This document shows, one piece after another, positions 9,436 to 17,400 of a DNA stretch of 64,000 bases (the first letter of the stretch is position 1; every line of letters begins with the position of its first letter). The notes under the pieces are model-generated. The model was not told where the DNA came from. It did not search any database and saw only the letters and a list, made by a program, of their open reading frames with translations. This DNA is from Candidatus Sulfotelmatobacter sp. GTDB taxonomy: Bacteria; Acidobacteriota; Terriglobia; Terriglobales; Acidobacteriaceae. The translations under genes and the position numbers were made by a program. The stretch is taken from assembly GCA_036500765.1 (NCBI GenBank), contig DASYBM010000016.1, forward strand, positions 1 through 64,000, given 5' to 3'.

Positions 9436-9556
9436 CGGCTGTTGGCTATTGGCCTTTGGCTTTTAGCTAAGACCGCGTGAGAGTTTGCGGGAGTCGGGTT
9501 GAATTGCCGAAACAGAGAGATTTAGCCAAAAGCTAAAGGCCAAGAGCCAAGAGCGA
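9436..9556. repeat. Inverted GGCTNNN/AGCTNNN repeat, rpsH-rplF gap
   Basis: Forward arm TTGGCCTTTGGCTTTTAGCT (to about 9469) and reverse arm AGCCAAAAGCTAAAGGCCAA (from about 9525) flank a spacer of about 55 nt. The reverse arm ends 4 nt before the rplF ATG and supplies its purine-rich leader. Confidence 0.8.
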
Positions 9557-9559
9557 ACT

Positions 9560-10099
9560 ATGTCACGAATTGGAAAAAAACCGATCCCGATCCCCAAAGG
9601 GGTGACGGTCAAACTCGAAGGCAACACCGTGCTGGTGCAGGGGCCGAAGGGTAGGCTGGATACTGCGCTGCCAACCGGCATCAAGGTCGAGCAGAAGGAC
9701 GGCATCATCGTCGCCGTTCGCGAGAACGATTCCCAGGCCGCGGTGCACGGACTGGCCCGCGCCCTGGTCAACAACGCCGTTGAAGGCGTGACCAAGGGAT
9801 GGACGCGTGAACTGGAAATCGTCGGCATCGGCTACCGCGCCGAAATGAAGGGCAAGTCGATGGTGGTGTTCAACCTGGGCTATTCGCATCCCATCGAGTA
9901 CCCGCTGCCGACGGGCGTCGACGCGACGGTGGATCCCAAGCAGACCAAGATTGCGCTGACCGGAATCGACCGCCAAAAGGTAGGACAGGTGGCCGCGGAA
10001 ATGCGCTCGCTGCGTCCGCCCGATCCGTACAAGAACAAGGGCGTCCGCTATGCGGGCGAGCGGCTGAAGAAGAAGGTTGGAAAGACCGGAGCGAAATAA
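9560..10099 (+). CDS. rplF: 50S ribosomal protein L6
   Basis: L6 is a two-domain protein near the sarcin-ricin loop. It is 179 residues long, the usual size. It starts [16 protein letters not shown] and ends with the family motif [20 protein letters not shown] near residue 153. Confidence 0.97.
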   Translation: MSRIGKKPIPIPKGVTVKLEGNTVLVQGPKGRLDTALPTGIKVEQKDGIIVAVRENDSQAAVHGLARALVNNAVEGVTKGWTRELEIVGIGYRAEMKGKSMVVFNLGYSHPIEYPLPTGVDATVDPKQTKIALTGIDRQKVGQVAAEMRSLRPPDPYKNKGVRYAGERLKKKVGKTGAK

Positions 10100-10102
10100 C
10101 CG

Positions 10103-10227
10103 CGGCGTCGGTCGTCGGTCGTTGGTCTCCGGCCCATCTGGCGTGGCGCCAGCGTCCGAGAAGTAGGTGTTGTGAGCGAATGGTTCAGGCCAACGACCGA
10201 TGACCGATGGCCGACGACCGAGGACAG
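10103..10227. repeat. Inverted GTCGTYG repeat, rplF-rplR gap
   Basis: Forward arm GTCGGTCGTCGGTCGTTGGT (10106-10129) and reverse arm AACGACCGATGACCGATGGC (10190-10227) flank a 60-nt spacer. An in-frame GTG inside the spacer would extend rplR but is not supported by homology. Confidence 0.75.
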
Positions 10228-10231
10228 ATTT

Positions 10232-10597
10232 ATGCTGACACGAGTTACTAAAAACGAGAAACGCGGCCACGTACACGACCGCATTCGCAAGAAGATGCAA
10301 GGGACTGCGGATCGGCCGCGGCTGAACGTGTACCGTTCACTGAATCACATTTACGTCCAGGTGATCGACGACTTGCACGGCCAGACGCTGGTTTCCGCCA
10401 GCACTGCCGAAGGCAAGAAAGAAAACCGGACCACCGGCGGCAACGTGGCCGCGGCGAAGGCCGTAGGAAAGACCATTGCCGAGCGTGCCAAGGCCAAAGG
10501 CGTCACTAAAGTCGTGTTCGACCGCGGCGGTTACATTTATCACGGGCGCGTCAAGGCTTTAGCCGATGCGGCGCGCGAAGCGGGATTGCAGTTCTAG
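10232..10597 (+). CDS. rplR: 50S ribosomal protein L18
   Basis: L18 binds 5S rRNA together with L5. The product is 121 residues with [20 protein letters not shown] near residue 29 and the C-terminal [20 protein letters not shown]. The frame opens at 10172, but I use the ATG at 10232 ([16 protein letters not shown]), where homology begins. The upstream codons are repeat sequence. Confidence 0.95.
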   Translation: MLTRVTKNEKRGHVHDRIRKKMQGTADRPRLNVYRSLNHIYVQVIDDLHGQTLVSASTAEGKKENRTTGGNVAAAKAVGKTIAERAKAKGVTKVVFDRGGYIYHGRVKALADAAREAGLQF

Positions 10598-10599
10598 AA

Positions 10600-10684
10600 A
10601 TCAGCTGCTAGCTTCTAGCTCCTAGCTAACCCAGAAGCAAGTGCGGGGTGGCTAGAAGCTAGCGGCTAGAAGCTAGAAGCTAGG
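10600..10684. repeat. Inverted AGCTNNN repeat, rplR-rpsE gap
   Basis: The clearest stem of the set. CAGCTGCTAGCTTCTAGCTC and its continuation (10602-10628) are followed by a 23-nt spacer and the reverse arm AGCTAGAAGCTAGCGGCTAG (10651 on). It ends about 7 nt before the rpsE ATG. Confidence 0.85.
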
Positions 10685-10691
10685 TTCAAGA

Positions 10692-11201
10692 ATGCCAACA
10701 GTAATCAAGAAGCTTGATGCGAATTCGTTCCAGTTGAAGGATCAGGTCGTGGCCATCAACCGCGTGACCAAGGTCGTCAAGGGCGGCAAGAATCTTTCCT
10801 TTGCCGCGCTGGTGGTGGTCGGCGATCCTTCGGCCGGAGTGGTCGGGCACGGCGCCGGGAAGGCCAAGGAAGTTCCGCAAGCCATCCGGAAGGCGATCGA
10901 GTCGGCCAAAAAGAATCTGATTAAGGTGAACCTGACGCAGACCAGCATTGCCCACCTCGTGCTGGGACGCTATGGGTCGGGAACGGTGCTGCTGAAGCCG
11001 GCGCCGGAAGGCACGGGCGTAATTGCGGGTGGCGCGGTACGCGCGGTCATGACTTCCGCCGGCGTCCAGAACGTGCTGACGAAATCGATTGGCACCACCA
11101 ATCCGCATAACGTGATCAAGGCGACCTTCGACGCGCTCAAGCAACTGAAGACGCGCGAAGGCGTCGCGACCATGCGCGGAAAGACCGCGCAGGAGCTGTA
11201 A
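10692..11201 (+). CDS. rpsE: 30S ribosomal protein S5
   Basis: S5 affects translational accuracy and mRNA unwinding. It is 169 residues long, normal size. It has the double-stranded RNA-binding-like N domain ([19 protein letters not shown] near residue 16) and the conserved [20 protein letters not shown] and [17 protein letters not shown] segments. It precedes rpmD as usual. Confidence 0.97.
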   Translation: MPTVIKKLDANSFQLKDQVVAINRVTKVVKGGKNLSFAALVVVGDPSAGVVGHGAGKAKEVPQAIRKAIESAKKNLIKVNLTQTSIAHLVLGRYGSGTVLLKPAPEGTGVIAGGAVRAVMTSAGVQNVLTKSIGTTNPHNVIKATFDALKQLKTREGVATMRGKTAQEL

Positions 11202-11285
11202 AACAGGACCGAGTTGTGAGTACCGAGAAAAGATGAAAGATTGAAGCTGGCCATTGGTCCCTGACCCTTGGCCCCTGAGGTTGAA

Positions 11286-11489
11286 ATGACGGCGAAGAAA
11301 ACAAGTTCGAGCGGCGCGACCATTCAGTTGAAGTGGGTGCGCTCCGCCATTTGTGCCCCGGTAAAGCAGAAGCGCGTGATCAAGGGGCTCGGCTTTACCC
11401 GGCTGAACCAGGTCATCGAGCGGCCGAACAATTCGGCCATCCGCGGCATGGTGGCCAAAGTTCCGCACATGGTGGAAGTTGTGAACTGA
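11286..11489 (+). CDS. rpmD: 50S ribosomal protein L30
   Basis: L30 is a small large-subunit protein. It is 67 residues from the ATG at 11286. The core IQLKWVRSAICAPVKQKRVI and LGFTRLNQVIERPNNSAIRG is typical, with a short Lys/Ser-rich N-terminus. The open frame reaches 11268, but the shorter start gives the usual length. Confidence 0.93.
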   Translation: MTAKKTSSSGATIQLKWVRSAICAPVKQKRVIKGLGFTRLNQVIERPNNSAIRGMVAKVPHMVEVVN

Positions 11490-11556
11490 AGCGTTCAGCG
11501 TTCAGCCCAGCGTAACCCGCTGCTGGCTGAAAGCTGACAGCTGACAGCTGAGAGCT
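11490..11556. repeat. AGCTGAC-type tract, rpmD-rplO gap
   Basis: Forward units GCGTTCAGC (11491-11505) and a reverse arm GCTGAAAGCTGACAGCTGAC (11527-11556) flank a spacer. It ends 5 nt before the rplO ATG and includes the only GAGAG near it. Confidence 0.7.
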
Positions 11557-11561
11557 TACTT

Positions 11562-12026
11562 ATGAATTTATCCAACATACGAGCACCGAAGAAGGCGACG
11601 GAAAAACGCAAACGCGTGGGTCGCGGTATGGGGTCGGGCATGGGCAAGACATCCACCCGTGGACACAAAGGCCAGCGTTCGCGCACCGGTTCGCGCATGA
11701 TCCGCGGCTTTGAGGGCGGCCAGATGCCGCTGCACCGCCGCATGCCCAAGCGCGGCTTCACCAATATTTTCCGCAAGGAATTCAATATCGTAAGCCTTGA
11801 GCGGCTGATGGAGATGGGTGAAGAATTTCACGGAGAGCCCATCACTCCCGAAGTGCTGCGCAAGGCTGGAGTCATCAAGACCAAACTTCCAGTCAAGATT
11901 TTGAGCGACGGCGAAGTCACCGTCGCGATCACCGTGCACGCGCACAAGTTCTCCAAGGCGGCGCAAGACAAAATCACCAGGGCGGGCGGCAAGGTTGAGG
12001 TCTTATCAGTGAAGGCGGGGCAGTAA
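11562..12026 (+). CDS. rplO: 50S ribosomal protein L15
   Basis: L15 is a late-assembly protein with a long basic N-terminal extension into 23S rRNA. It is 154 residues, normal size. It begins NLSNIRAPKKATEKRKRVGRG and has GRGMGSGMGKTSTRGHKGQ and GFEGGQMPLHRRMPKRGF. The TAA stop overlaps the secY ATG by one base. Confidence 0.96.
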   Translation: MNLSNIRAPKKATEKRKRVGRGMGSGMGKTSTRGHKGQRSRTGSRMIRGFEGGQMPLHRRMPKRGFTNIFRKEFNIVSLERLMEMGEEFHGEPITPEVLRKAGVIKTKLPVKILSDGEVTVAITVHAHKFSKAAQDKITRAGGKVEVLSVKAGQ

Positions 12027-13414
12027 TGTTTGAAAAACTGGCGAATATCTTCCGGATTCCCGACCTGCGCAAACGCATCCTGTTCACCCTGGGAATGCTG
12101 TTCGTGTACCGGTTGGGCGGGCACCTTCCAACGCCGGGAATCGATACGGCCAAGCTGGAAAGTTTCTTCACGCAGAGCGGGACCAGCGGATCGCTGCTGG
12201 GCTTTGTCGACCTGTTCTCCGGCGGCCAGTTGCGCCGCATGACAATTTTCGCCCTGGGCATCATGCCGTACATCACGGCATCCATCATTCTGCAATTATT
12301 GACCGTGGTCTATGAGCCGCTGGCCAAATTGCAGAAAGAAGGCGAACTGGGGCGCAAGAAGATCACGCAGTGGACGCGCTACATCACGGTCATCCTCAGC
12401 GCGGTGCAATCGTTCGGCATCGCCATCGGTTTGGAAAAGGGCGGCTTCGCGCTCAACCCCGGCTGGGGCTTCCGCCTGATGACCATGCTCACTCTCACCA
12501 CAGGCAGCGCGTTCATCATGTGGCTGGGCGAACAGATTACCGAACGCGGCGTGGGCAACGGCATGTCGCTGCTGATTTTTGCCGGCATTGTCGTAGGCCT
12601 GCCCCGCGGCGTCGTGGATCTGATCGACAAGGCCAAGAACGCCGCCTGGGGCGCAATGACCTTCCCGCTCATGGTCTTTTTGATCGTCTTCATGGTCGCG
12701 GTGGTCGGGTTCATTGTGTGGGTGGAACGAAGCGAACGGCGAATTCCCGTGCAGTACGCCAAGCGTGTGGTCGGACGCAAGGTGATGGGCGGGCAGTCGA
12801 CGCACCTGCCGTTGCGCGTGAACGCCGGCGGCGTGATGCCTGTAATCTTCGCGTCCTCGATTCTGACCCTGCCGCAGACCGTTGGGTACGGTATGCGCAA
12901 CAACCGCTACTTCGGGCCGCTGTTTGACGCGCTCAAATGGGGCGAGCCGCTGTACACGCTTCTGTATGCGGTGGGCATCATTTTCTTCGCGTATTTCTAC
13001 GTTTCCATCGTTTTCAATCCCAGCGAAGTTGCCGACAACATGCGCAAGTACGGCGGATTTATTCCTGGAATTCGTCCCGGGAAGCGTACGGCAGACTTTA
13101 TCAATGAGGTGCTTACGCGCATCACGCTGGTGGGAGCGCTGTACCTGATCATCATTTCGTTCATTCCGGAGTGGATGATTGCCGGCGTGCACCTCAACCA
13201 TCTTTACGGCCCCATCGGGAGATTCTTCGAAGGGCTGCCGAATTGGGTGACGAATGGGTTGGGTGTGACCTTTTATTTTGGCGGGACGTCGTTGCTGATC
13301 GTGGTGGGTGTGGCCATGGACACGGTGCAGCAGATCGAGGCGCAATTGATTATGCGCCACTACGACGGATTTACGCCGCGCAGCGGCCGCATTCGCGGAC
13401 GCCGCACCTGGTAA
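12026..13414 (+). CDS. secY: Protein translocase subunit SecY
   Basis: SecY is the channel of the Sec translocon in the inner membrane. It is 462 residues with about ten hydrophobic segments. Family motifs include MPYITASIILQLLTVV near residue 79, GQITERGVGNGMSLLIF-like sequence near 171, and the cytoplasmic loop ERSERRIPVQYAKR near residue 233. It overlaps rplO by one base, so expression is coupled to the ribosomal genes. Confidence 0.97.
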   Translation: MFEKLANIFRIPDLRKRILFTLGMLFVYRLGGHLPTPGIDTAKLESFFTQSGTSGSLLGFVDLFSGGQLRRMTIFALGIMPYITASIILQLLTVVYEPLAKLQKEGELGRKKITQWTRYITVILSAVQSFGIAIGLEKGGFALNPGWGFRLMTMLTLTTGSAFIMWLGEQITERGVGNGMSLLIFAGIVVGLPRGVVDLIDKAKNAAWGAMTFPLMVFLIVFMVAVVGFIVWVERSERRIPVQYAKRVVGRKVMGGQSTHLPLRVNAGGVMPVIFASSILTLPQTVGYGMRNNRYFGPLFDALKWGEPLYTLLYAVGIIFFAYFYVSIVFNPSEVADNMRKYGGFIPGIRPGKRTADFINEVLTRITLVGALYLIIISFIPEWMIAGVHLNHLYGPIGRFFEGLPNWVTNGLGVTFYFGGTSLLIVVGVAMDTVQQIEAQLIMRHYDGFTPRSGRIRGRRTW

Positions 13415-13525
13415 TGGTTTGAACCGGCAACGGTTTGAACCTGGTAACTGTTTTTGTGGGGTGGCTGCACCTCGGCTCGAATTGGGCGCCGGGGAGACTG
13501 AGCTCGGGAGGCTTTAGTCAGGCCG

Positions 13526-14227
13526 ATGGCGCAGGAAACCTCGCGTAATGTGGGTCCCGTTGTGCTGCTCGGACCACCGGGTGCCGGAAAAGGCACTCAA
13601 GCCAAGCGCATCATGGAACGTTATGGAATTCCCCAAATATCGACCGGGGACTTGCTGCGGGAGAACGTAGTCCGCGGCACGGAACTGGGACAGGCCGCCA
13701 AGGCCGTGATGGCGCGGGGAGAATTAGTTTCCGACGATTTGGTTTGCGTTATGGTCCGCGAACGGCTGGTACAGCCAGACTGCAAGCGCGGATATGTGTT
13801 AGACGGATTTCCCCGGACTGCGGCCCAGGCCGGGTGGCTCGATGCACTGCTCGACCATGAGCTCTTTGACAAATCGCGTCCTACCCGGGCTTGGCCAATT
13901 GTGATCTGCCTGGACGTGGACTATAATCAACTTTTACTCCGGATTACTGGACGCCGTTCTTGTCCCTCCTGTGGGCGGATTTATAACGTCCACTTCCAGC
14001 CGCCCCGCGTCGATGAGCTTTGCGACGAAACCGGGGAAAAGCTGGTGACCCGCAATGACGACCGGTTGGAAGTAATTCAGCCCAGACTCACGGCCTACCA
14101 GGAGCAGACGCGTCCGGTCGCGGATTACTATCAGCGTACCGGGCGGCTGATCTCGGTGAATGGCGATCTGCCCATGGACGATGTCACCGAGCAGATTTTC
14201 AGGATATTGGAAGATCATCGCGATTAG
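13526..14227 (+). CDS. adk: Adenylate kinase with zinc lid
   Basis: Catalyses ATP + AMP to 2 ADP in the cytosol. The P-loop GPPGAGKGTQAKRI is near residues 14-27 and DGFPRTAAQ near residue 93. The LID domain carries CPSCGRIY near residue 147 and a third Cys in DELCDETG, with Asp as the likely fourth zinc ligand, as in Gram-positive-type enzymes. It is 233 residues, slightly long because of a short N-terminal extension (AQETSRNVGPV). Position between secY and map is conserved. Confidence 0.96.
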   Translation: MAQETSRNVGPVVLLGPPGAGKGTQAKRIMERYGIPQISTGDLLRENVVRGTELGQAAKAVMARGELVSDDLVCVMVRERLVQPDCKRGYVLDGFPRTAAQAGWLDALLDHELFDKSRPTRAWPIVICLDVDYNQLLLRITGRRSCPSCGRIYNVHFQPPRVDELCDETGEKLVTRNDDRLEVIQPRLTAYQEQTRPVADYYQRTGRLISVNGDLPMDDVTEQIFRILEDHRD

Positions 14228-14263
14228 GCGTCAGGCTTCAAAACACCGCAGAGTCAACCAAGA

Positions 14264-15016
14264 ATGGCGATTGTGTGTAAATCGACGGCGGAAATAGAGA
14301 AGATGCGAGCGAGCGGCCATATCGTTCGCCAGGTTCTCGATCACGTCAGGACGATGGTTGTGGCCGGCGCTTCGACCATGGATTTGGAACGCGCTGCCGA
14401 GAAAAAAATTAAGGATCTCGGGGCTAAGCCCGCCTTCAAAGGGTATTACGATTATCCCTGCGTGCTGTGCACTTCGGTGAATGAAGAGATTGTGCACGGC
14501 ATTCCGTCCGAGAAGCGGGTGTTGCAGGCAGGCGATATTGTTTCAGTCGATTGCGGAGTGGTACTCGACGGCTACTACGGCGATGCGGCCATTACCGTTC
14601 CGGTGGGCAACGGAATCAAGCCGGAGTTGCAGAAGTTGCTGGAAGTAACGGAAGCGTCGTTGTACCGCGGCATTGAGCAGGCGCGGGTCGGAAACTCAGT
14701 CGGCGACGTTGGCGCGGCGGTGCAAGAGCACGTGGAAGCTGCCGGATTCAGCGTGGTACGCGAGTTCGTAGGACACGGCATTGGGACGAAGCTACACGAA
14801 GAGCCACAGGTTCCGAACTTCGGCGCGCGCGGGCATGGCGCCAAGTTGCGCGAGGGTATGGTGATCGCGATTGAGCCGATGGTGAATTACGGCAAGCCCG
14901 AGACCCGAGTGCTCGACGATAAATGGACCGCAGTCACCGCCGACGGCAGTTTCAGTGCGCACTTCGAGCATTGCGTGGCGGTAACCAAAGATGGTCCGGT
15001 GATTTTGACGCAGTAA
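14264..15016 (+). CDS. map: Methionine aminopeptidase, type I
   Basis: Removes the N-terminal Met from nascent proteins using two metal ions. It is 250 residues. The metal ligands are all visible: Asp in SVDCGVVLDGYYGDAA (two), His in GHGIGTKLHEEPQ, Glu in IEPMVNYG and Glu in FEHCVAVT. The ATG at 14264 follows adk by 36 nt. The adk-map-infA order is usual for this operon. Confidence 0.97.
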   Translation: MAIVCKSTAEIEKMRASGHIVRQVLDHVRTMVVAGASTMDLERAAEKKIKDLGAKPAFKGYYDYPCVLCTSVNEEIVHGIPSEKRVLQAGDIVSVDCGVVLDGYYGDAAITVPVGNGIKPELQKLLEVTEASLYRGIEQARVGNSVGDVGAAVQEHVEAAGFSVVREFVGHGIGTKLHEEPQVPNFGARGHGAKLREGMVIAIEPMVNYGKPETRVLDDKWTAVTADGSFSAHFEHCVAVTKDGPVILTQ

Positions 15017-15077
15017 AAGCTATTAGCTTTTAGCTCTTGGCTTTTAGCTAAGAGCCAAAGGCCAAGAGCCAAGAGCT
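15017..15077. repeat. Inverted GGCTNNN repeat, map-infA gap
   Basis: AGCTTTTAGCTCTTGGCTTT (15024 on) meets its reverse complement AGCTAAGAGCCAAAGGCCAA with almost no spacer, so it can close a compact hairpin. AAGGAG just after it is the infA ribosome-binding site. Confidence 0.8.
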
Positions 15078-15089
15078 TTTAAGGAGTCA

Positions 15090-15308
15090 ATGAGCAAAGA
15101 AGACGCGATTGAAGTGATGGCGGTGGTGCTGGAGCCGCTGCCCAATGCCATGTTCCGGGTGGAGCTGGAAAATAAACACCAGGTGCTGGCGCACGTATCC
15201 GGCAAAATGCGCAAGAACTTTATTCGCATTCTGCCAGGGGACAAAGTCGCGGTCGAACTTTCGCCCTACGATCTGAATCGCGGACGAATAGTATATCGGT
15301 ACAAATGA
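15090..15308 (+). CDS. infA: Translation initiation factor IF-1
   Basis: IF-1 occupies the A site during initiation. It is a 72-residue single S1/OB-fold protein. [20 protein letters not shown] and [18 protein letters not shown] are characteristic. AAGGAG is 6 nt upstream of the ATG. Confidence 0.97.
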   Translation: MSKEDAIEVMAVVLEPLPNAMFRVELENKHQVLAHVSGKMRKNFIRILPGDKVAVELSPYDLNRGRIVYRYK

Positions 15309-15317
15309 TTTTTGTTT

Positions 15318-15350
15318 GCTGACAGCTGATAGCTGACGGCTGAAAGCTGG
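15318..15350. repeat. AGCTGAC-type tract, infA-rpmJ gap
   Basis: Tract of four to five units (GCTGACA, GCTGATA, GCTGACG, GCTGAAA), single orientation, ending 7 nt before the rpmJ ATG. Confidence 0.7.
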
Positions 15351-15356
15351 TCTTAT

Positions 15357-15470
15357 ATGAAAGTACGAGCATCGGTAAAGAAAATTTGCGACAAGTGCAA
15401 AGTCATCCACCGCAAAGGTGTGGTGCGGGTGATTTGCGTCAACTCGAAACATAAACAGCGCCAGGGCTAA
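15357..15470 (+). CDS. rpmJ: 50S ribosomal protein L36
   Basis: L36 is a 37-residue zinc-ribbon protein and the smallest gene of the cluster. The translation starts [20 protein letters not shown] and ends SKHKQRQG. The zinc ligands are the C-x2-C pair at residues 11 and 14, Cys27 and the His in SKHKQ. Its place between infA and rpsM is canonical. All positions follow directly from reading the bases. Confidence 0.96.
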   Translation: MKVRASVKKICDKCKVIHRKGVVRVICVNSKHKQRQG

Positions 15471-15473
15471 AAA

Positions 15474-15537
15474 ATAGCTTTTTGGCTCTTAGCTCTTGGC
15501 TTTTAGCTAAGAGCCAAAAGCCAAAAGCCAAAAGCAG
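15474..15537. repeat. Inverted GGCTNNN repeat, rpmJ-rpsM gap
   Basis: TTTTTGGCTCTTAGCTCTTG (15479 on) faces AAGAGCCAAAAGCCAAAAGC directly, with a loop of only a few bases. The end of the tract merges with AGGAG, the rpsM ribosome-binding site. Confidence 0.8.
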
Positions 15538-15546
15538 GAGTTGAGA

Positions 15547-15933
15547 ATGGCACGTATTGCAGGCGTCGATCTACCGCGCCAGAAGCACATTAACATCGCG
15601 TTGACTTATATCTATGGCATCGGTCATCCGCGCGCCAGCCGCCTGTGCGATGAGGCGAAGGTCGACCCGATGAAAAAGGTGCAGGACCTCAGCGAAGAAG
15701 AGGTCAACCGCATCCGCACGGTCATTGAGCAGGAAGGCCTGGTCGAGGGCGATCTGCGCAAGGAAGTTTCGATGAACATCAAGCGTCTCATCGAAATCGG
15801 CTCCTATCGCGGATTCCGCCATCGCCGCAACCTGCCGGTCCGCGGCCAACGAACTCACACCAATGCCCGTACCCGTAAAGGTCCGCGCAAAGGAACGGTC
15901 GCACAGAAGAAGAAGGCGACGGCAAAGACTTAA
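15547..15933 (+). CDS. rpsM: 30S ribosomal protein S13
   Basis: S13 contacts the P-site tRNA and forms bridges to the large subunit. It is 128 residues from the ATG at 15547, which has AGGAG 6 nt upstream; a TTG at 15541 is less likely. It starts [20 protein letters not shown] and has the C-terminal [20 protein letters not shown]. Confidence 0.97.
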   Translation: MARIAGVDLPRQKHINIALTYIYGIGHPRASRLCDEAKVDPMKKVQDLSEEEVNRIRTVIEQEGLVEGDLRKEVSMNIKRLIEIGSYRGFRHRRNLPVRGQRTHTNARTRKGPRKGTVAQKKKATAKT

Positions 15934-15936
15934 GAG

Positions 15937-15991
15937 CAGCTTCTAGCTTCTAGCCTCTGGCTAGAAGCTAAAAGCTAGGAGCTAAGAGCTA
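15937..15991. repeat. Inverted AGCTNNN repeat, rpsM-rpsK gap
   Basis: AGCTTCTAGCTTCTAGCCTC pairs with AGAAGCTAAAAGCTAGGAGC around a very short loop. It ends 3 nt before the rpsK ATG, and its TAGGAG is the ribosome-binding candidate. Confidence 0.8.
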
Positions 15992-15993
15992 CC

Positions 15994-16428
15994 ATGGCTA
16001 AACCAGCAGCAGCGGGCGGCGCAGCCGCCGCACCGGATAAAAAAGGCAAGAAAAAAACCTTCAAAAAGAAGGAGCGCAAGCACGTCCCGCACGGACTGTG
16101 CTATGTGCAGGCTTCTTTCAACAATACGATCGTGACCATTACTGACATGAACGGCAACGTTCTGTCGTGGAAGAGTTCAGGCTCGCTCGGCTTCCGCGGA
16201 TCGCGTAAAGGCACGCCCTTCGCCGCCCAGCAGGCCGCGTCGAACGCCGCCAACATGGCGCGCGATCACGGCGTGCGCAGCGTGGATGTGCGCGTCAGCG
16301 GCCCGGGCTCCGGCCGCGAGTCGGCCGTGCGCGCGTTGGCGTCCTCGGGAATCGAAGTGCGCTCCATACGCGACGTCACCCCGATTCCGCACAACGGATG
16401 CCGTCCGCCAAAGAGAAGGCGCGTTTAA
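15994..16428 (+). CDS. rpsK: 30S ribosomal protein S11
   Basis: S11 lies in the platform near the E-site codon. The core [20 protein letters not shown] starts near residue 36 and [20 protein letters not shown] ends the protein. It is 144 residues with an N-terminal extension of about 15 residues rich in Ala and Lys. Confidence 0.97.
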   Translation: MAKPAAAGGAAAAPDKKGKKKTFKKKERKHVPHGLCYVQASFNNTIVTITDMNGNVLSWKSSGSLGFRGSRKGTPFAAQQAASNAANMARDHGVRSVDVRVSGPGSGRESAVRALASSGIEVRSIRDVTPIPHNGCRPPKRRRV

Positions 16429-16445
16429 GCAGCCGCAGTAGTGAA

Positions 16446-16521
16446 TAAGCTGCTAGCTTCTAGCTCCTGGCAAAGCGGACCTGGATTAGCTAGAAGCTAG
16501 CGGCTAGAAGCTAGAAGCTGT
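16446..16521. repeat. Inverted AGCTNNN repeat, rpsK-rpsD gap
   Basis: AGCTGCTAGCTTCTAGCTCC (16449 on) and AGCTAGAAGCTAGCGGCTAG (16489 on) flank a 20-nt spacer. The arms are close to those of the rplR-rpsE block, but here 60 nt of unrelated leader separates the block from the start codon. Confidence 0.85.
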
Positions 16522-16584
16522 TTTACCGTCCGGGACGAAGGGTGAAGCCAAACCCGTAAACCGGTCATCTAAAGGAGAAGAAAC

Positions 16585-17214
16585 TTGGCCCGTTATACCG
16601 ATGCAGTCTGCCGTCTATGTCGCCGCGAGGGCATGAAGCTGTTCCTCAAAGGCGCAAAGTGCTTCAGCGATAAATGTCCTATCGAGAAGCGCAACTTCGC
16701 TCCCGGACAACATGGCAAGGACCGCAAAGCCAAGATTGTTGGCTACGGCTTGCAGTTGCGCGAGAAGCAGAAGGCCAAACGTATTTACTTTACGCAGGAA
16801 GGCCAGTTCCGCAACTACTTCGAGAAGGCCGCGGCCTCGCAGGGCGTAACCGGCGAGAAGCTGCTGCAACAGCTCGAGCGCCGTCTCGACAACGTTGTCT
16901 TCCGCCTGGGATTCGCCCAGTCCCGGCGTCAGGCGCGCCAGTTGGTGCGTCACGGCCACGTTGCCGTGGATAATCGCAAGGTGAACATTCCGTCGTATGA
17001 AGTAAGCGCCGGCGAAGAGATCGCGATTCGCGAGAACAGCAAGAAGCTCGCCGTGCTCGAACTGGCCAAGGAATTCGCCAGCCACGGCACGATGCCAAAC
17101 TGGCTGGAAGTCGACCGCGACAATTACAAGGCAAGAGTACTGAGCCTGCCCAAGCGCGAAGATATTCAGCTGCCGGTAAACGAGCAGTTGATTGTGGAAC
17201 TGTATAGTAAGTAA
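16585..17214 (+). CDS. rpsD: 30S ribosomal protein S4, zinc-binding form
   Basis: S4 is a primary 16S rRNA binder and, in many bacteria, the repressor of the alpha operon. It is 209 residues. Start is TTG at 16585 with AAAGGAGAAG upstream. The N-terminus keeps four cysteines (CRLC at residues 9-12, then Cys in KCFSDKC), the zinc-containing form. The S4 RNA-binding domain is [20 protein letters not shown] near residue 99. Confidence 0.97.
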   Translation: MARYTDAVCRLCRREGMKLFLKGAKCFSDKCPIEKRNFAPGQHGKDRKAKIVGYGLQLREKQKAKRIYFTQEGQFRNYFEKAAASQGVTGEKLLQQLERRLDNVVFRLGFAQSRRQARQLVRHGHVAVDNRKVNIPSYEVSAGEEIAIRENSKKLAVLELAKEFASHGTMPNWLEVDRDNYKARVLSLPKREDIQLPVNEQLIVELYSK

Positions 17215-17293
17215 GTCGTTGTTCAGTTCGTCGGTCGTCAGTCGTCGGCTAGAATCCGACGGCCGACGACCGACGACCGACGACCGACGACGG
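17215..17293. repeat. Inverted GTCGTYG repeat, rpsD-rpoA gap
   Basis: Forward arm GTCGGTCGTCAGTCGTCGGC (17230 on) and reverse arm CCGACGGCCGACGACCGACG (17257 on) with a spacer of about 7 nt. The reverse arm holds four consecutive CGACGAC units. It is about 110 nt before rpoA. Confidence 0.85.
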
Positions 17294-17400
17294 TTTTAGG
17301 TCCAACACATTCGAGCCATTACAGCCTCTGCCAGCGCCTGACCTGAGTCCGGACCGATTCAGGGAGCCGGCACCGAGCCAAACGGCCGAAGGAGAAACAC

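Noticed and set aside
12296-13360. 354-codon - strand frame across secY
   Set aside because: Antisense of secY, very His/Gln/Asp/Arg-rich, a typical shadow.
661-17293. Repeat tracts as CRISPR arrays
   Set aside because: Units are 7-8 nt, degenerate and contiguous; there are no unique spacers and no cas genes.
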